64,000 bases of DNA from contig CM030362.1 of assembly GCA_017893485.1 (NCBI GenBank), positions 183,418,175 through 183,482,174 on the forward strand, given 5' to 3'. Shown one piece after another: positions 12,666 to 25,709 of the stretch. The number at the start of each line of letters is the position of its first letter. Position 1 is the stretch's first letter. Source of the stretch: Hemerocallis citrina (taxonomy: Eukaryota; Streptophyta; Magnoliopsida; Asparagales; Asphodelaceae). Position numbers and translations under genes: made by a program. The notes beneath the pieces are model-generated. The model did no database searches. It was not told the DNA's origin and saw nothing but the letters and a program-made list of their open reading frames with translations.

Positions 12666-12755
12666 GGTCACTTAGACCAATTGGTCGGAGAGTTCCAATC
12701 GCTACAGTAGTAGGGGCCTAATCATTGGTCTCGGGTTCGAACTTGAGAATGGAGC
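12666..12755 (+). other. tRNA-like module 1 in L1-a
   Basis: A box-A-like start (GGTCACTTAGACCAATTGG) is followed about 50 nt later by a box-B-like GGGTTCGAACTTGAG (12733-12747). Length and spacing are tRNA-like, but I cannot fold a full cloverleaf. Equivalent modules sit at the same place in the other L1 LTRs. Confidence 0.5.
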
Positions 12756-12833
12756 TTTCGTTTTTATATTTTTTTGGCTAAAATCCGAAGTAATGAAAGT
12801 TGATACATAGGGATAATAACCCCTCTCATATCG

Positions 12834-12907
12834 CTTCGGTGACTTGGCGCAGTGGTCTTGGGCACTGTTGTTTGGGCCGCTGGTTGTGGGTTCAAATCCG
12901 AATGGGG
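12834..12907 (+). other. tRNA-like module 2 in L1-a
   Basis: TGGCGCAGTGG (12845-12855) matches the RNA polymerase III box A consensus, and GGTTCAAATCC (12889-12899) matches box B. The spacing of about 33 nt between them is typical of a tRNA gene. It follows module 1 by about 80 bp. Confidence 0.6.
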
Positions 12908-14496
12908 TTTTGGGTTAAAAAAATGTTTTTTTTAAAATTTAATATTATTTTGAGTTTTCAAATAGTTTAAAATTCAAGAAAAATAGGGAAAAAATTACTG
13001 AAATTATTTGGACCTTAAGAGAAAAATTTGTGCAACTTTTAATAAAGCGTAATTGAGAAATTGAGACTATTTGCAAGAAATGACTTCTTTTTTTAAATTA
13101 AATTGTCTTTTGAAATAAAGAAAAAATAAATGAGTTATTTTTTAAGAGTTTTAAAATGAGAATTAGTAATGAGGAATTTTGAAATCTTTGTTTTGTGTGA
13201 TTAATAGAACTTATAAATCGTGATTTTTAATACGGATTGAAATGAGAATAAGAGATTCGTGAAATAAATGAACTATTGAATACTACTAGTTGAAACTTAT
13301 TATTTTTCGCATAAATTGTGTATGGAATTGAAATATCAAATGTGATGAGTTATGAAAGATGTGGATACATAAATACTATGCTTATGAAATGTGAATTGTG
13401 ATTAATGATGAAAAGACTTTATGAGTATGAAAAGCTCGATGTTATAATTATGAGGTTAAATTGAGAACTAGGGTGTAGCTAAGCCTTATACCGGCAATAA
13501 AAAAATTGTGGAAATGATATTTGAGATGAAAAGACCAAGGTTTGGGTCATGTGACATAAATGAATAAGACCGGTATAGTGGGAGTGCTAATCCTAAGGGA
13601 TTGATTTTATTCATGATTCAATTGAACTAAGGATTAGATACATAGTGGAGATGTGATGAAACTAAGAGAAAAATATTGAGTATGGGGACCATTGGATTGG
13701 CGGCCTGAGAGTATTCACAGGATGTCCCATGATGCGTCATGATAAGGCGTGGATACTGCTCCAGAGTACCGTCCCGGTGGCGACGCTCGTGGGGTGTTTG
13801 ACGACTACGGGTGGTGTCATGTTTATGGTAGGAGCTGAATCACCACAGGATGCCTGCATGATGAGTCATGTGTCAGTGCATTGGGATTCCCTCCAGGGCA
13901 CCTAGACATGAGTTTGTAAGTCATAAAATATTTAGGATACTTACCGTAGTTACAGTAGTAGATTAAGTCATGACGAGGGATTGAACCCTACAAGATGAAG
14001 AACGGTTAAGGGCTTGCCCTCGGACCTATGTAGTATGGGCTGCATAGACTATGAATAAGTATGCATTAGTGTCATGTAATATAAATAATTGCATTAAGGA
14101 CTAAGTGCACATTCACAACACGACATCAATAGGATAGTCCCTTTAGCTTTGTTTGTGAACAAGTTTGTGGTTTGCTAAGTATTGAGAATCGTTATACTGT
14201 TTCCAGCATAGAGATGATGGCCGTATATAATATTTCGTCAGTTGAATGAACTGACGCGCCCACAGTTTTACATACAGGGTAAAAATGCTTGACAAATTGA
14301 AGTTTACATGCTGCTCAAGGATTGATTCAAATTGTAATTACTGTATAATTGCTTCCGCTGTAATAATGTAAATGTGTAATGTAACTCTGATGTAAGAAAT
14401 ATTTTTATTTTCTTGTAAAATTGTACGAAAGAAGTGTAAAGATCCTGTGGAACTTCGAATTCAGTTATATTTTGGAATTCGGGGTGTTACAAAGGT

Positions 14497-14881
14497 TGGA
14501 TCCCGAGGCTGTCCTAATCATGGCAAGCTCCTCCCTCATGTGGATCGTGTTGACAAAATCAGCCTCAGTAGTGTGAACCGGGTCTAACTCTACATAATCC
14601 ATATCATTCTGAAGAAATCTCGAAGGTTCTTTTGTCGGTGGATTTGAGAGTTGGTCGCCAAAGTTTGTTGGTCGCCAAAACCCTCGCTTGACAAAGTTAA
14701 CGAAAACAATAGTAGATCACCGCAACTCCCAAACCCTTGGTTGCATAGGTTGTTATCCGAATTAAGGGGGGTTTGCGATGCCTTCACCACCTTCTGATCG
14801 CTCCCAGATGCGTGCAAGTAGGCACGAATGGAGTGGGTTGACCCGAAACCACCACCCAAATCCGGATCCACTTATTTGGTT
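14497..14881 (-). pseudogene. Tat-A antisense gene, 5' part of exon 1
   Basis: This Tat-A sequence is stranded between the L1-a and L1-b solo LTRs. On the minus strand it should hold the N-terminal part of the antisense product, continuing into 10860 once L1-a is removed. Only weak resemblance to the Tat-B N-terminus is visible, so the call rests mainly on continuity across the target duplication. Confidence 0.45.
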
Positions 14882-16370
14882 TGTAATACTCTGATTTTCA
14901 TTTAATGTGAAATTGTTGATTTTACGTGTTGTGCACGTGCAATCTTGGATGTATTTTCTTATACAAATTATCTTTTGTAACATGAACAAATAAATATAAT
15001 TTTTTCTCTTTGTTTTCTTATAAAAGCCTATTTTATAAAGCCTAAGATTTATTTCTCTATTTTGAGCCCATCCTAATTATTTAATTATTTTTAATTGGCC
15101 CTTGGATTTGAGCCCACTATTTTGAAGCCCACAACTAATTAATCTCTTAAATTGCCCTAACTTGTCATGTAGACACATTTGGTAGGCAACTGATTAATTA
15201 AATGTGTACAACTTAATAATGGGGACACTAGAAAGTTTGTGCATGCACTAAGGTGTGCAATGCACACCAATTCTAGGGTAGGCCAGGATTGGATGAGTGG
15301 GAGAGGGAGAGTGGATGAGGTGGAGAAGTAGTTATTGAGTTCATGGAAGTTACTACAACTTCCCAACTCATCTTGGTCCTTAATCTTCAACTCCTAGATT
15401 AATCCTAGGCCTTCTTTTCACCCTAAAATAAGTATAAATACCCCCTTACTCTTGCACCTTTTCTTTATAAAAAAAACTAAGAGAAAAAGACACATTTTGT
15501 AAGCAAAAGATTGAGAGTTAAGTGAGTTTCAAAAGATCGAGTGTGCTTTTGTGTATGTTCCAATCAAAGGAGGCCGGCCAATTCTTTTGGAGACTAAGGG
15601 CTTGCGGCAATACCAAGGAGCAAGGAGGAGAAGGAAAATTTGCAAACTCAAACTAGGAGAAGAAGGCCTTTTGTTCATTCTAGGAGCTTTCCCCTAGGAT
15701 CTTTTGTGTATTTATCTTCAACAAGGTAGGTGTTTCTCATACTTCTAAATTAGAAATCATGCTAGGAATGAATTGAGCAATTATTAAAGAGTAACTAGTT
15801 GAAATTAAATTCATGTTTTCCTAATTAGAGATGAATTGATAATCTAGTAGATGTGTGTTAAAATGGTTGCTAGATTGATTAATTGTGAATGAAAGTATTA
15901 GAAAAGTTGTTATGTTTGCCATTTCATATGTTTAAGAATCATGCTATGTGAAGAAATTATGCTTATGAGACAAATGATGAATTGTATGTGAAATTGGTTG
16001 TGCAAAGTAGAATGAACCCTATTGTAGGAAAGATGGAATTTTTGTGTTCTAAATTAATGTAGATGATTAAATAATGGAAGATTGAAGAATTAAAGCACTT
16101 TTTGTAGAAACTTAGTTATGCTACTTTCATGAAAATGGAATGGTTCTAAATGTCGAAACTATGGACATTAGAAAAGAGATAAAAAATGTGTGTTATATAA
16201 GTAATTATTGATTCTAAAATTACTGGGTTACTGTATTTTAATATAGAATAAATTCTAAAAAAGTTGGACTCAAAAAAAAAGTGGAGAAAAAGAACTAAAA
16301 TGTTTTGAGAAATTTTGAGAATTTGATTTGAACAGAGACTTGAACAAAAACTATTATTTCAACTTTAGAT

Positions 16371-16500
16371 CGACTTGGTCACTTAGAACATCTAGTTGCT
16401 GATTGGGTGTTCACTGTAGCCGTGGGCGATCCAAGAGGTTGGGTGTTCACTGTAGCCGTGGGCGATCCAAGAGGTTGCGGGAGTCCTAGACTCTACCCAC
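16371..16500 (+). other. tRNA-like module 1 in L1-b, with 36-bp internal duplication
   Basis: It starts GGTCACTTAGAAC like module 1 of L1-a. A 36-bp segment (16403-16438) is repeated perfectly in tandem (16439-16474), which lengthens the module. The box B position reads GCGGGAGTCCTAG, so box B is decayed here. Confidence 0.45.
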
Positions 16501-16576
16501 TTTTGCTTTCGGTTTGTTTAAATAAACCCAGACCCGACCCAATGATACTTAAAGTACTAAACCCCCTTTATACCGT

Positions 16577-16650
16577 GTGAGCACTCTGGCCCAGTGGCTT
16601 GAGCTTGTGGCTATTTTCCCTCAGGTTGTGAGTTCAATTCAGGGTTTCGG
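16577..16650 (+). other. tRNA-like module 2 in L1-b
   Basis: TGGCCCAGTGG (16587-16597) fits box A and GTGAGTTCAATTC (about 16628-16640) is box-B-like with one or two deviations. It has the same order and spacing as in L1-a. Confidence 0.5.
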
Positions 16651-18222
16651 CCTGAATATATTTTTTGGAATATCGATTTTTCTGACTTATTCTTGGTTTT
16701 TAAAAATCCGAAAAAAATATGTTAAATACTCTAAATTCATGTAGAACTTGTAAAAAATATTGGGGGTTATTTTTGACTAAAATCAAGTGAGATTAGAAGT
16801 GAAATTGTGTTGAAAACTATTGAATTATACTCTCAAAAAGTTATAATAATGTGTTGTTCCATGAGAAATTATGATAAGTATTTAAGAAGAAATTTTGGAT
16901 GAAAAGAAATGTAGTTGTAATTTTCTATGGACTATTATTGTCAAATTAAATCTGGTTAAGTATGAAAATATGACTTTGTGATCCTTAAAGAAAATAAATG
17001 AAATGTATACAATAGTGTGAGAATGAGATGAAATTAAATTGATTATGAGACGCATGAATTGCGATTGAACTTTATATATAAAACTTGATTCATGAAAAAG
17101 ATTGGAAATCATGTTAATTGAAAAAGAGAACTTTTGAGTATGAAAAACTCAATGTTATAATTGTGAATTGAAATTGAAAATTTAGATGTAGCTATGCCTT
17201 ATACCGGCAATAAAAGAAATGTTGATATGATATTTGAGATAAAAGACCAGGTTTGGGTCAAATGTGTTAATTGATGATTAAGACCGGTATAGAGGAAAGA
17301 GTTAACCCTAAAAATTGATTTTTATTCATAAATCATAAAGTTAAGGACCAAACAATAGAGAAGATGTGATGAAAGTAAGAGAAAAATACAAGTATGAGGG
17401 CCTCGAGTCTACGGTGTGAGAGTGATTCATAGGTTGCCTACTTGATGAGTCAAGTCTTGGCGTGGACACTACTCCGGAATTATCGGGATTGCGGTGATTC
17501 TTGTGGGATGTTTGATTGACTACGGGTGGTGCCATGGTCCATGATGGAGGCTGAATTGACCATAGACTCTGCATGATGCGTCATGTCACGGCGTGGAATT
17601 CCCCTCTAGGCTGTCTGGAAATGGGCTCGTAACTCATAGGACATCTAGGATACTTACCGTAGTTACAGTAGTAGATTAAGTCATGGCGAGGGATCGAACC
17701 CTACAAGTTGAAGAACGATTAAGGACTTGCCCTCGGACCTATGTTGTATGGGATGCATAGAATCCAAACAATTGCGCATTAGTATCATCTAATAATAATA
17801 ATAAATTTCATTAAGGACTAGGCGCACAATCACAACACGACATCAATAGGATAGTCCTCTTAGCTTTGTTTGTGAACAAGTTTGTGGTTTGTTAAGCTTT
17901 GAGAATGGTTATACTGTTTCAGCATAGAGAGGATGGCCGTGTATAATATCTCGTCAGTTGAATGAACTGACATGCCTACAGTCTTTATCCAGGATAAAGG
18001 AATTGACAAAGATTAAAGTATGTAAGCAGCTTAAAGAATGTTTCAAGTGTTGTACATCTATTTATGTAAATATTGTAAATTGCTTCCGCTATTTAAGTTT
18101 AAATATAAATGTAACTCTGATGTAAAGAAAAGTTTAAATTTCCTTGTAAAATTGTACGAAGAGAAGTGCAAAGATCTTGTGGAACTTCAAATTCAGTTGT
18201 ATTTGGAATTCGGGGTGTTACA

Positions 18223-18347
18223 TGGTTGCCCAAAATTTTCAGGCGACCAAGTACCACCTCTGCACAATTTTCAATCATCTGATCATCCATTGAGTTATGA
18301 CAATTTTGCTCCACATGTATTACGCACATGTATTTCGTACTGTTACG
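18223..18347. other. Short remnant between L1-b and L1-d
   Basis: After the target duplication this is probably more Tat-A sequence: its GGTTGCCCAAAATTTTCAGGCGACC resembles text at 14650-14680. No gene can be defined. Confidence 0.3.
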
Positions 18348-19858
18348 TGTAATAGTCATAACATATTTTCCTACGTATTTCTGTATTTCAACCATTTATA
18401 CATTTTTTGTCTCCTCAAAACTCATTTTTATCCCATTTTAGGCTAACTTAAACATTTATTTTAATGCTTTTGTTTTTACGTACATTGTACGTGCTTTCAA
18501 TACACATATCGATTACGTAAATTTCACCGTTACGCGAAATATACGTAACATTGTCAAAAGAAATATTTTTTGGATGTTATATTTCGATAATTTTTAAATA
18601 TTTTCCCCGTTAATCAAATCTAATTTGTATTTGAATATTTGTTTTTGTTTGTATCGCATGTAAAATTTTATGCAGATTTTTATTTATAAAATTTTCTAAG
18701 AGTCATGCACATTTTTCTTCTCATTTTATTTGTCATGTTTGTATTATTTATTTTTAATTTAATCCATAGGCCTAAATTCTCTTTTAAAGCCCACTAAAAA
18801 AAATAATATAAAAGAAGCCCATGAATAATTCTATTTAAATACACATTTTTTTACACTTGTCATGTAACAAACACCTACAATTAAATTAATAACAATTAAT
18901 TAAAAGAATGAGAGGTGTGTGCACATTGAGTGCACGTGAACGTGCTTGTGCATTATAGAGAATGGCCAGCTGCACTTCATGGGTGAGTGGGGAGAGAGTG
19001 TGTGTTAATGGGTGGATTAGTGGATGAGTGGTTATTATAACTACCCTTAATTACCCTATAAATACCCACCCATCTAAACCATTCAGGAACACAAACAAAT
19101 TTAATTAAAACAAAAGAGTGTGTGTGGGGGGCTTGCTGTTGGTTTCAGAAATTCAAGGAGAGAGGAAGGAGTTTTTTAGTGGGGCTTTTGCTACTAGGAA
19201 ATTCTTCTAAAAGGTGGGTGTCTCTTTTGCTTTCTAAATTAATGTAGAATGTATGTGTAGGTAGTTTTATGCTTAAAATTGATAAGTAGTATGAGTTATT
19301 TAGATACTTTTGATGATGCATTTGTGTTGCTATTCAGAAATTTTGGTAATAATAAAACATGAGAAGTAATGCATGCTAGATAAAGAATTATGAGTATCTT
19401 GTTGTTACACCATAAATTTTATTAGAGAGTTTTGTAATGGGGAAGTCATGTATTTAAATTATTGGTGTATGTAGAATTTGTGATTGAAAATCATAAAAGT
19501 TAAGGGGGTGGTTTAAAGTTGAAATGATAGTGTGAATGTCCCAAAAAAAATTTCCAAATAATCACAAGAGGAAAATATGTTCTTGTAGTAGTTATAAAAA
19601 AAGGGTAGTCTTGATAAATTAACAAAAGCATGTGTTTATAAATGTTCACAAAAAAAATTACTATTTGCAATAATTGTGTAAAATATCCCTCTAATATGAA
19701 TAAAATTAATGAGAAATTATTTCTAGAAACTTAGGAATTTGTTTTATGAACAATTAAATTGAGAAAAGAGATTAGAAATCTAAAATAATTGAAAGAGTTA
19801 AAAATGAGATAAAACAGATAGTTGAGTTTAAACATTTTGAACCCATATGATATCAGTA

Positions 19859-19949
19859 GTGATGCTTGGCTCTAGTGGATAGCGCAGGCGCCAACGCGCC
19901 ACGTGTCACTTGGGGCTCCCCTGATCACAGGTTCGAGCCGGGGTTGGGC
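19859..19949 (+). other. tRNA-like module 1 in L1-d
   Basis: TGGCTCTAGTGG (19866-19877) is box-A-like and AGGTTCGAGCCGG (19929-19941) fits box B well. The intervening sequence is quite unlike that in the other L1 copies. Confidence 0.55.
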
Positions 19950-20034
19950 TCTGTTCTTTTGTTTTATTTTTGAAAATTAAATCAACAGCAGTTTTGGGTA
20001 CAAAAATATCACACAGAGCTTTATAGCAGCAGTC

Positions 20035-20102
20035 GAAAGTGGCTCATTAGTTTGAGTTGTGGTTTAGCTTGCTGTTGATCTTGGGTTCGAGCTCGGGTGT
20101 CC
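20035..20102 (+). other. tRNA-like module 2 in L1-d
   Basis: TGGCTCATTAGTTTG (box-A-like) and GGGTTCGAGCTCG (20083-20095, box B) are separated by a tRNA-like distance, about 85 bp after module 1. Confidence 0.5.
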
Positions 20103-20644
20103 TCCTTTGGGTTTTATTTTTATTTAATTTGATTTTCAAGTTTTAAAATTGGAAATTTTCATAGAAATATTATAGAATGTTATTAGATCACTTGGGAATT
20201 ATTTTATACTATTCTAAGAGATATTTTGAGAAATAAAGATCATGTTCATGTATTAGATGAGATTTGAAATAAAGAAAATTGTACATGATTAGGATTTTAA
20301 GGGTTGGTTAATAATAAAATCAAAGTATAATGATGAGATTTATATAATGAACTTCTAGTGATAAATCTTTAAGAGATTGTGTTTTAAATCTTAAATAACT
20401 TTTGAATTGAGGATTATACTTGAATTATAGATGAATATGAAACAGGGTTTTAGTAATCGAAACAGCAATGTGAATTATTAAAATGAATAGTTTGATTGGT
20501 TAACCAAAAAGTACTTACTTCATGATGAATAATAATAGAATAGATTAAAGAATTGAATATATGAATGAAATTGTGAATGAGAATCACGAGGGTATGAGTA
20601 CCCTATAATGTTGAACATGAAAGATGTTGATTCTAGAGGCTTAG

Positions 20645-21536
20645 TATCACGCCCCGCTTCTCAAAAAGAGAATACGGAACACAGATACGTGACTAAGCCC
20701 AGCAAATGATTTTCATCATGCATAAGCTGTCCCGATTTTTATAATATTTCACAGGAATAATCAGAGTAGGAAGCAAGAGAAGTCAACCACGCATGCATAA
20801 CTGAATCAATATACCAACAGGAATTTACTTGAAACAAAATATAATGATCTCAAATAAATCAGATTTGGAACAAGTCACAAGTCTGGGACACAAAGCCTAA
20901 TACAAAATAATCCAAGTAACATATATATTTATTCAAGAATAGCAGGAAAGTAAACTTTAGCAAAAACTCCAGCAACTAGAATCTTAGATCACTTACTCCA
21001 TCGGGCAGCTGATCACCATAATATGCAATTTAACAAATTACAGGAATAGGGAAAAGAAAACAAAATGCCCTTCAATGCAAGTTACGGGCCACTTGTAGTT
21101 CAGGCAACAAGTACAGGAAAGGATAAACAAGAATAAAGTAACAGCGGAAGTAGACATAGCATGAAATAGGTATGTCAACAAAATATAACAACTAGCATAA
21201 TTCATGAATAGAATCAAAAAACGTAGTGTGCTAACAGGTACAAGTAACATGTATCAAGTATCAAATATCATGCAAGCAGGTAACAGGTAACATGTGTCAA
21301 GTTATGTCAAGTCTTGTATTTATTATTATCTAGGTAGCACTTCATGCGTCCCACCCATTGACCACATGGTTGCTACATTCAAACAAGTTACGTTTTAGAT
21401 TTCATAGGGGATTCTATAGGTCATGTAGTCGGGTATTCACAGGATTACAAAACTTGGTCGGTAAACTTGATCGGTAACTTGGTCGGTAAACTTTTCATAC
21501 GGGAAACACGAGTCTCCTTCCGAGGTACAGGCTCCT
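20645..21536 (-). mobile_element. L2-b LTR, first segment (split by later insertion)
   Basis: The left end reads TATCACGCCCCGCTTC, the L2 terminus with one mutation. The segment stops at the target duplication CTCCT (21532-21536) of the large L2 element and continues at 52525 after the second CTCCT (52520-52524). The join is supported because the L2 LTR at 22500-22560 runs through the same junction uninterrupted (ACACGGGCC... then CCACTACTAGATC). Confidence 0.8.
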
Positions 21537-22384
21537 TGTCACGCCCCTCTTCCCAAAAAGAATACAGAATACAGATATGTAACAAAAGCCCAGCGAATGA
21601 TTTTCATCATCCATAAGCTGTTCAAGAATCTTTACAATACCTCACAAGATAATCAGAGTCGGAAGCAAAAGGCACAACCAAACATGCATAATTGAAACAA
21701 GATACCAACAGAAATTACTTGAAACTAAATACAATAATCTCAAATAACCAAATTCTGAACAAGTCAAATATTCAGGGTCACATCGCCCAAATACAAAATA
21801 ATATCCAAGTAATCAAGTACATTTTATTCAAGTTCAAGCAACAAATAATAATAGTAAAATCATAAAGCAAAAACTCCATCACTAGTACATTATCTCGCCA
21901 ATATCATCTGGCAGCCGTCCATCCTGATATGCAATTAGTAAATTTCCAGGAGAAGGAGAAAAGAGGAAAACAAGTACCGATCAATTGCAAGTTGCGGGTC
22001 ACAAATAATGTAGGATACAAGCACATAGGGAAAACTAACAGATCTAATTAATAGTAGAAACAGACCTAGCATAGTATACTAACATGTTTCAAGTGTTAAG
22101 TGTCAGATAGTATGCAAACAGATATACAGATAGGGTCAAGTAATGGTGTCACATGGTAGTGTCAGACAGATAACAGATAATCAGATAATCAGATAACAGA
22201 TAGTCAGATACGTGTAACAGATGCAGATTCAGATTCAGATTTTTATAAGTTTTGTAATAATTACTAACTAGGTAGCACTTCATGTGCCATCTTTTTATCA
22301 CATGGTTGCTACATTCAAAACAGTTGCGTTTGTAGATTTCGTAGGGGATCATATAGGGCCGTGTACTCAGGGTTCAGATAGATA

Positions 22385-22480
22385 TCAGATAACAGACGAT
22401 CATGTAACATGATCTCATACAGATAACAGATAACAGACGATCATGTAATATGATCTCATACAGATAATAGACAATCATAT
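22385..22480. repeat. Palindromic minisatellite in L2 3' LTR (2 units)
   Basis: Each unit contains GATCATGTAACATGATC or a one-base variant, an 8-bp inverted repeat around one central base, set in AGATAACAGAC text. The 5' LTR has four such units at 34330-34475. Confidence 0.8.
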
Positions 22481-24506
22481 GGGAAACACGGGCCCCCATC
22501 TAAGTACACATTTCTATGCTTTCCCACTACTAGATCTTTCCCTTAAACCCCGGCTTAGTTAGTTTTATTATGGTTATCAACAGAAATGAATGTGTACGAA
22601 ATAGTATCAAATTAACATGGTATAATTAGGATTAGGTTCAGGGAAACAAATAAATAGTCGTAGATGAGATACAGTCACATAAACCAGCAAAACAGTGTAT
22701 GTTCATATTCAGGACAGCATGATAGTACAGTACTAAAACAGTGAACTCCGTCGCTACAGAAATACAAATCTGGATCTGTCAAAGGATCTGGAAAATAGAT
22801 TTCCACACGAATCCAGCGAGTATAAATAAGTTATATAGTGATTCACAACATCATAACTCAAAACAGATTTGAAAATAGGAAACATGTTCAGTTAGAAATC
22901 AGGAAAACGAATTCTCAGTCAGGAAAACTGCATCAAAACCTCTCAAATAAATTCAAAAAAATCTGAGGTATTCCCCTATATGTCTAGAATCAAAATATAA
23001 AGTTTCATAATATTCCAGTAAAATTAGTTTAGTCATCAAAAATACGAAAGTATCAAGAAAACAAAGTTTAGCAAATCTGGAAATTCCAACACTGCTGTAC
23101 AAAAACTAAGATATCTCGCAACCAGTGAAACGAAATCCAATTCCGCCATAGGGATATGAAAATAGATAAAATTTACTAACATTCATATTTCACAAAAATT
23201 TTTCATACAATAAAAGGAATCATAGTGAAAATAAGGTTCTTTACCGAACAGTGAGCAAAATACAGCATGTATAGATTTTAGAAATAAGCATGAAACACCA
23301 CATAAAACTTATCAATAAAATTCACCAAAATTCTGGATAATCCCTAGATATGTATAAAAAGACTGACCAAAGTTTCAGATCAAAATAATATACGTAGCAT
23401 AGTTCTTTAAAATAATTTATCATCAAAATCACCGAAAAACAGAATCGGGAAAAGCTCGACACCTCTGTACTAAACAGCCATAACTCAGTCATACGAAATC
23501 AAAATCAAACAAGGTCAGAGAGGTTTGAAAATATACGAAATTATCTAAAACTCTCGTTTTATACCGAAATCAAGATACTGACTGTAACCCAGTCGAAAAT
23601 AGCAAACAAAACAGAACAGTACCAAATTACAGATTTTTCCCTTAGAAACAAAATTAACATAGATTCAAGAAAACTGCTACAAACACATCCAAACATGAAA
23701 TAAAGTCTACCAAGTATCTAAAAATCATGAATTAGGGTTATTAACATGTCCACACCAAATATATCATATGGGTCTCAATCAAAACACAAATTTGCACACA
23801 AGTCTCACATACATGTTCAAAAATCAAGAATTGGGCGAATCCTAGGTTAATCATGTCCATATGGTGTCGTGAGTCACCTATGGCCAAATTATCATAATAG
23901 AGACAAAAGCCATCAAGAAAAACACAATCAAAAGTTGTCTCTAGGCCCAACTACACTATAGGTGAACTTTGGAACTTGTATCAAACAAATGAATTGGAGT
24001 ACAAGTTACTTGCCTTAAATCAGGATAAAGAACGATGAACTCAAATGTAGGAGCAAATCCCACGAACAAAAATCTACGAACTCACGAACGATCTACATGC
24101 GCACTCTAGCACGGGCAAGAATAACCCCAAGAGCAAGAGAGTGCGCGACGGCGGATGGAGAGACACGAGAGAGAGATAATGGCGCAATGGTTAGGGGAAA
24201 CTAAAATATGCAGCAAGGATAGTAAAATATATAGGATATAAGTATTAGGGTTGAATAAAGGGAGGGGCACACAGCAGCCGGCTACAGGAAGAAAAAAAAA
24301 AGAAGAGAAAAATGGGTCGGGTAGGGTTGGTGCAACCGGGTCGCGCGGGGGGGGGGGGGGGGGGGGGGGGAATATGCAGCTCACGGTTTTGATTTCGGTG
24401 GTGGCACAGGTAAGTATAGGTTGGGTTTTATTTAGGAAAGCTTATGGGTGGGTAATAGTTAATATGGATCTGGGGAAGGAATTAAATGGTAGGGGATTTA
24501 GTGGGG

Positions 24507-25458
24507 GAGTAATGCTATAGCCACTACTTAGTTCACTACCAGATTCTTCACTACCTGATGTGGCAGTCTAGTCAGCAATGCCACATCAGCAGCTCACTTA
24601 AAATATATTATTCATTAATTAATTCTAAACATATAATTAACTCTTCATCTTCCACAGTTCCACTCCCACCCTTCCCCTTCCCATTTACAGTATCTCTCTT
24701 CTCAACCACTATATTCTGAGAAGTCGCTTCTTCCCGCTGCCTCCTCCCGCTGCCATCGCCCACTGCCACCACGCGCCGCAGGGCCGTCGCCGCTGCTTCT
24801 CGCCCGCTGCCCCCACGCGCCGCAGCGCCGTCGCCGCTGCCTCTCATCGTATCTTCATCTCTTTTGATCTTATTTGCCAAATAGAAGGTACAATCAAAGA
24901 TTTAATTTTGATTAGCAATAGTTGAGAATTTTAGGATTATCTAGTTTTTATACTGCTATTTTTTTTTCTGAGAACCTCAAGATTGATTGATGGGTTTATT
25001 AAAAATTGCAGCCACACACAGATGTTAAGCCTATGGCATATGCAAACAACTTCGTCAGGATGTTCTCTTGACCTCTATGGTGAACCGCCCGTTAGTTTCC
25101 TGCTTGCGTTGGGGCCACAAGCCCATTTTGAATTCGAAAACCCCCTTCCTTTTTTTTCAAAACTTCATTTTGTTTAGTTCTTTTTACAAATGCAATTGTA
25201 ATCTTCTCTTTATCTTGTACTAGTAGATTATTTTTTTAGGACTGCCAATGCCTTAGTCGGGAAAATGTTTATTTGTAACTGATCAACTGGCCGTGAAAAT
25301 TGCTCATTCTTTGTTTGGATAATGTATTATCATTTAACATTTTGTGACTATGAATGTGCTCGAGAAGTACTATGATAAGCAAAATTTATTTGTTGTTGTG
25401 TTTCATTTGATTATCATTTAACGTGGGTTTGTGGCTGAGTTTGTTTTAGAAGTGGTAA
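24507..25458 (+). repeat. Left terminal inverted repeat of the Pack-MULE
   Basis: It is the reverse complement of 26893-27847 with only scattered differences. Near the end there is a perfect 11-bp hairpin: CTGATGTGGCA (24555-24565) pairs with TGCCACATCAG (24579-24589). A GC-rich segment of CGCCGTCGCCGCTGC type (24730-24850) holds a 90-codon minus-strand frame also present, outward-facing, in the right repeat. It may be a captured 5' gene end, but I do not recognise it. A further segment at 25009-25140 preceded by TTGCAG could be a captured exon of unknown origin. Confidence 0.88.
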
Positions 25459-25593
25459 TACTTATCGTCGTGTTTCATTTGGTTAATTTGGTGTTTGTGG
25501 AACTCACTCAAATACTTTCGGTCTGCTATTTTTCTTCTTTGATATATGGTTGGTGTTTTACAGGATTGCCTTTGTATTGCTGAATGGGTTAGT

Positions 25594-25709
25594 AGAATGA
25601 TTAGGATGATCCTAAGACAATCTTGTTCTGGAAACATATGAAATTGAAAAAGAAAACGATAACAAAAAGAATGATTAGGATGATCCTAAGACAATCTTGT
25701 TCTGGAAAC
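25594..25709 (+). repeat. 42-bp duplication inside the Pack-MULE
   Basis: The 42 bp at 25594-25635 recur exactly at 25668-25709, separated by 32 bp of A-rich sequence. This looks like filler DNA copied during repair or gene capture. Confidence 0.85.

Larger units (their letters stand above)
11003..14491 (+). mobile_element. L1-a solo LTR with 5-bp target duplication
   Basis: It begins TGTAATACCC and ends GGGTGTTACA, giving short imperfect terminal inverted repeats. AAGGT at 10998-11002 is repeated exactly at 14492-14496. Length is 3,489 bp, with no coding frame of note and no second copy adjoining, so this is a solo LTR of a long-LTR gypsy family. The termini resemble Tekay/Del chromoviruses, which is an inference. 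A TATAAATA box lies at 11563-11570, then a leader, two tRNA-like modules (12666-12907), and a strongly family-conserved block at about 13690-14270. It is inserted in exon 1 of the Tat-A antisense gene. Confidence 0.88.
14882..18222 (+). mobile_element. L1-b solo LTR with 5-bp target duplication
   Basis: It begins TGTAATACTC and ends GGGTGTTACA. TGGTT at 14877-14881 recurs exactly at 18223-18227. Length is 3,341 bp. It aligns along its whole length with L1-a: the TGTGCACGTGCAA block near the start, TATAAATA at 15433-15440, the leader segment after GTAGGTGTTTCTCAT, the two tRNA-like modules, and the near-identical 3' third. L1-a and L1-b differ at many positions and by indels, so these are separate insertions rather than the two LTRs of one element; their different target duplications agree. 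Confidence 0.88.
18348..20644 (+). mobile_element. L1-d: diverged, truncated L1-like LTR
   Basis: It shares the L1 layout: a TACGTACATTGTACGTGC block near 18477-18494, TATAAATA at 19057-19064, the GGTGGGTGTCTCTTTTGC leader segment (about 19213), and two tRNA-like modules. It stops at 20644, where an L2 LTR begins, and the conserved 3' third of the family is absent. The 5' end is uncertain; TGTAATAGTC at 18348 is my best candidate. No target duplication could be found. Confidence 0.6.

Noticed and set aside
11003..18222. L1-a and L1-b read as the two LTRs of a single element
   Set aside because: Each has its own different 5-bp target duplication, and the sequence between them (14497-14881) is Tat-A antisense-gene sequence, far too short and wrong for an internal domain.
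18038..18395. 104-codon plus and 98-codon minus frames
   Set aside because: They cross the 3' end of L1-b into flanking DNA, overlap on opposite strands and have no family motif.
24251..24520. 89-codon plus-strand frame with a polyglycine run
   Set aside because: The glycine run is the translation of the G homopolymer of the L2 LTR, and the frame is cut by the Pack-MULE boundary.
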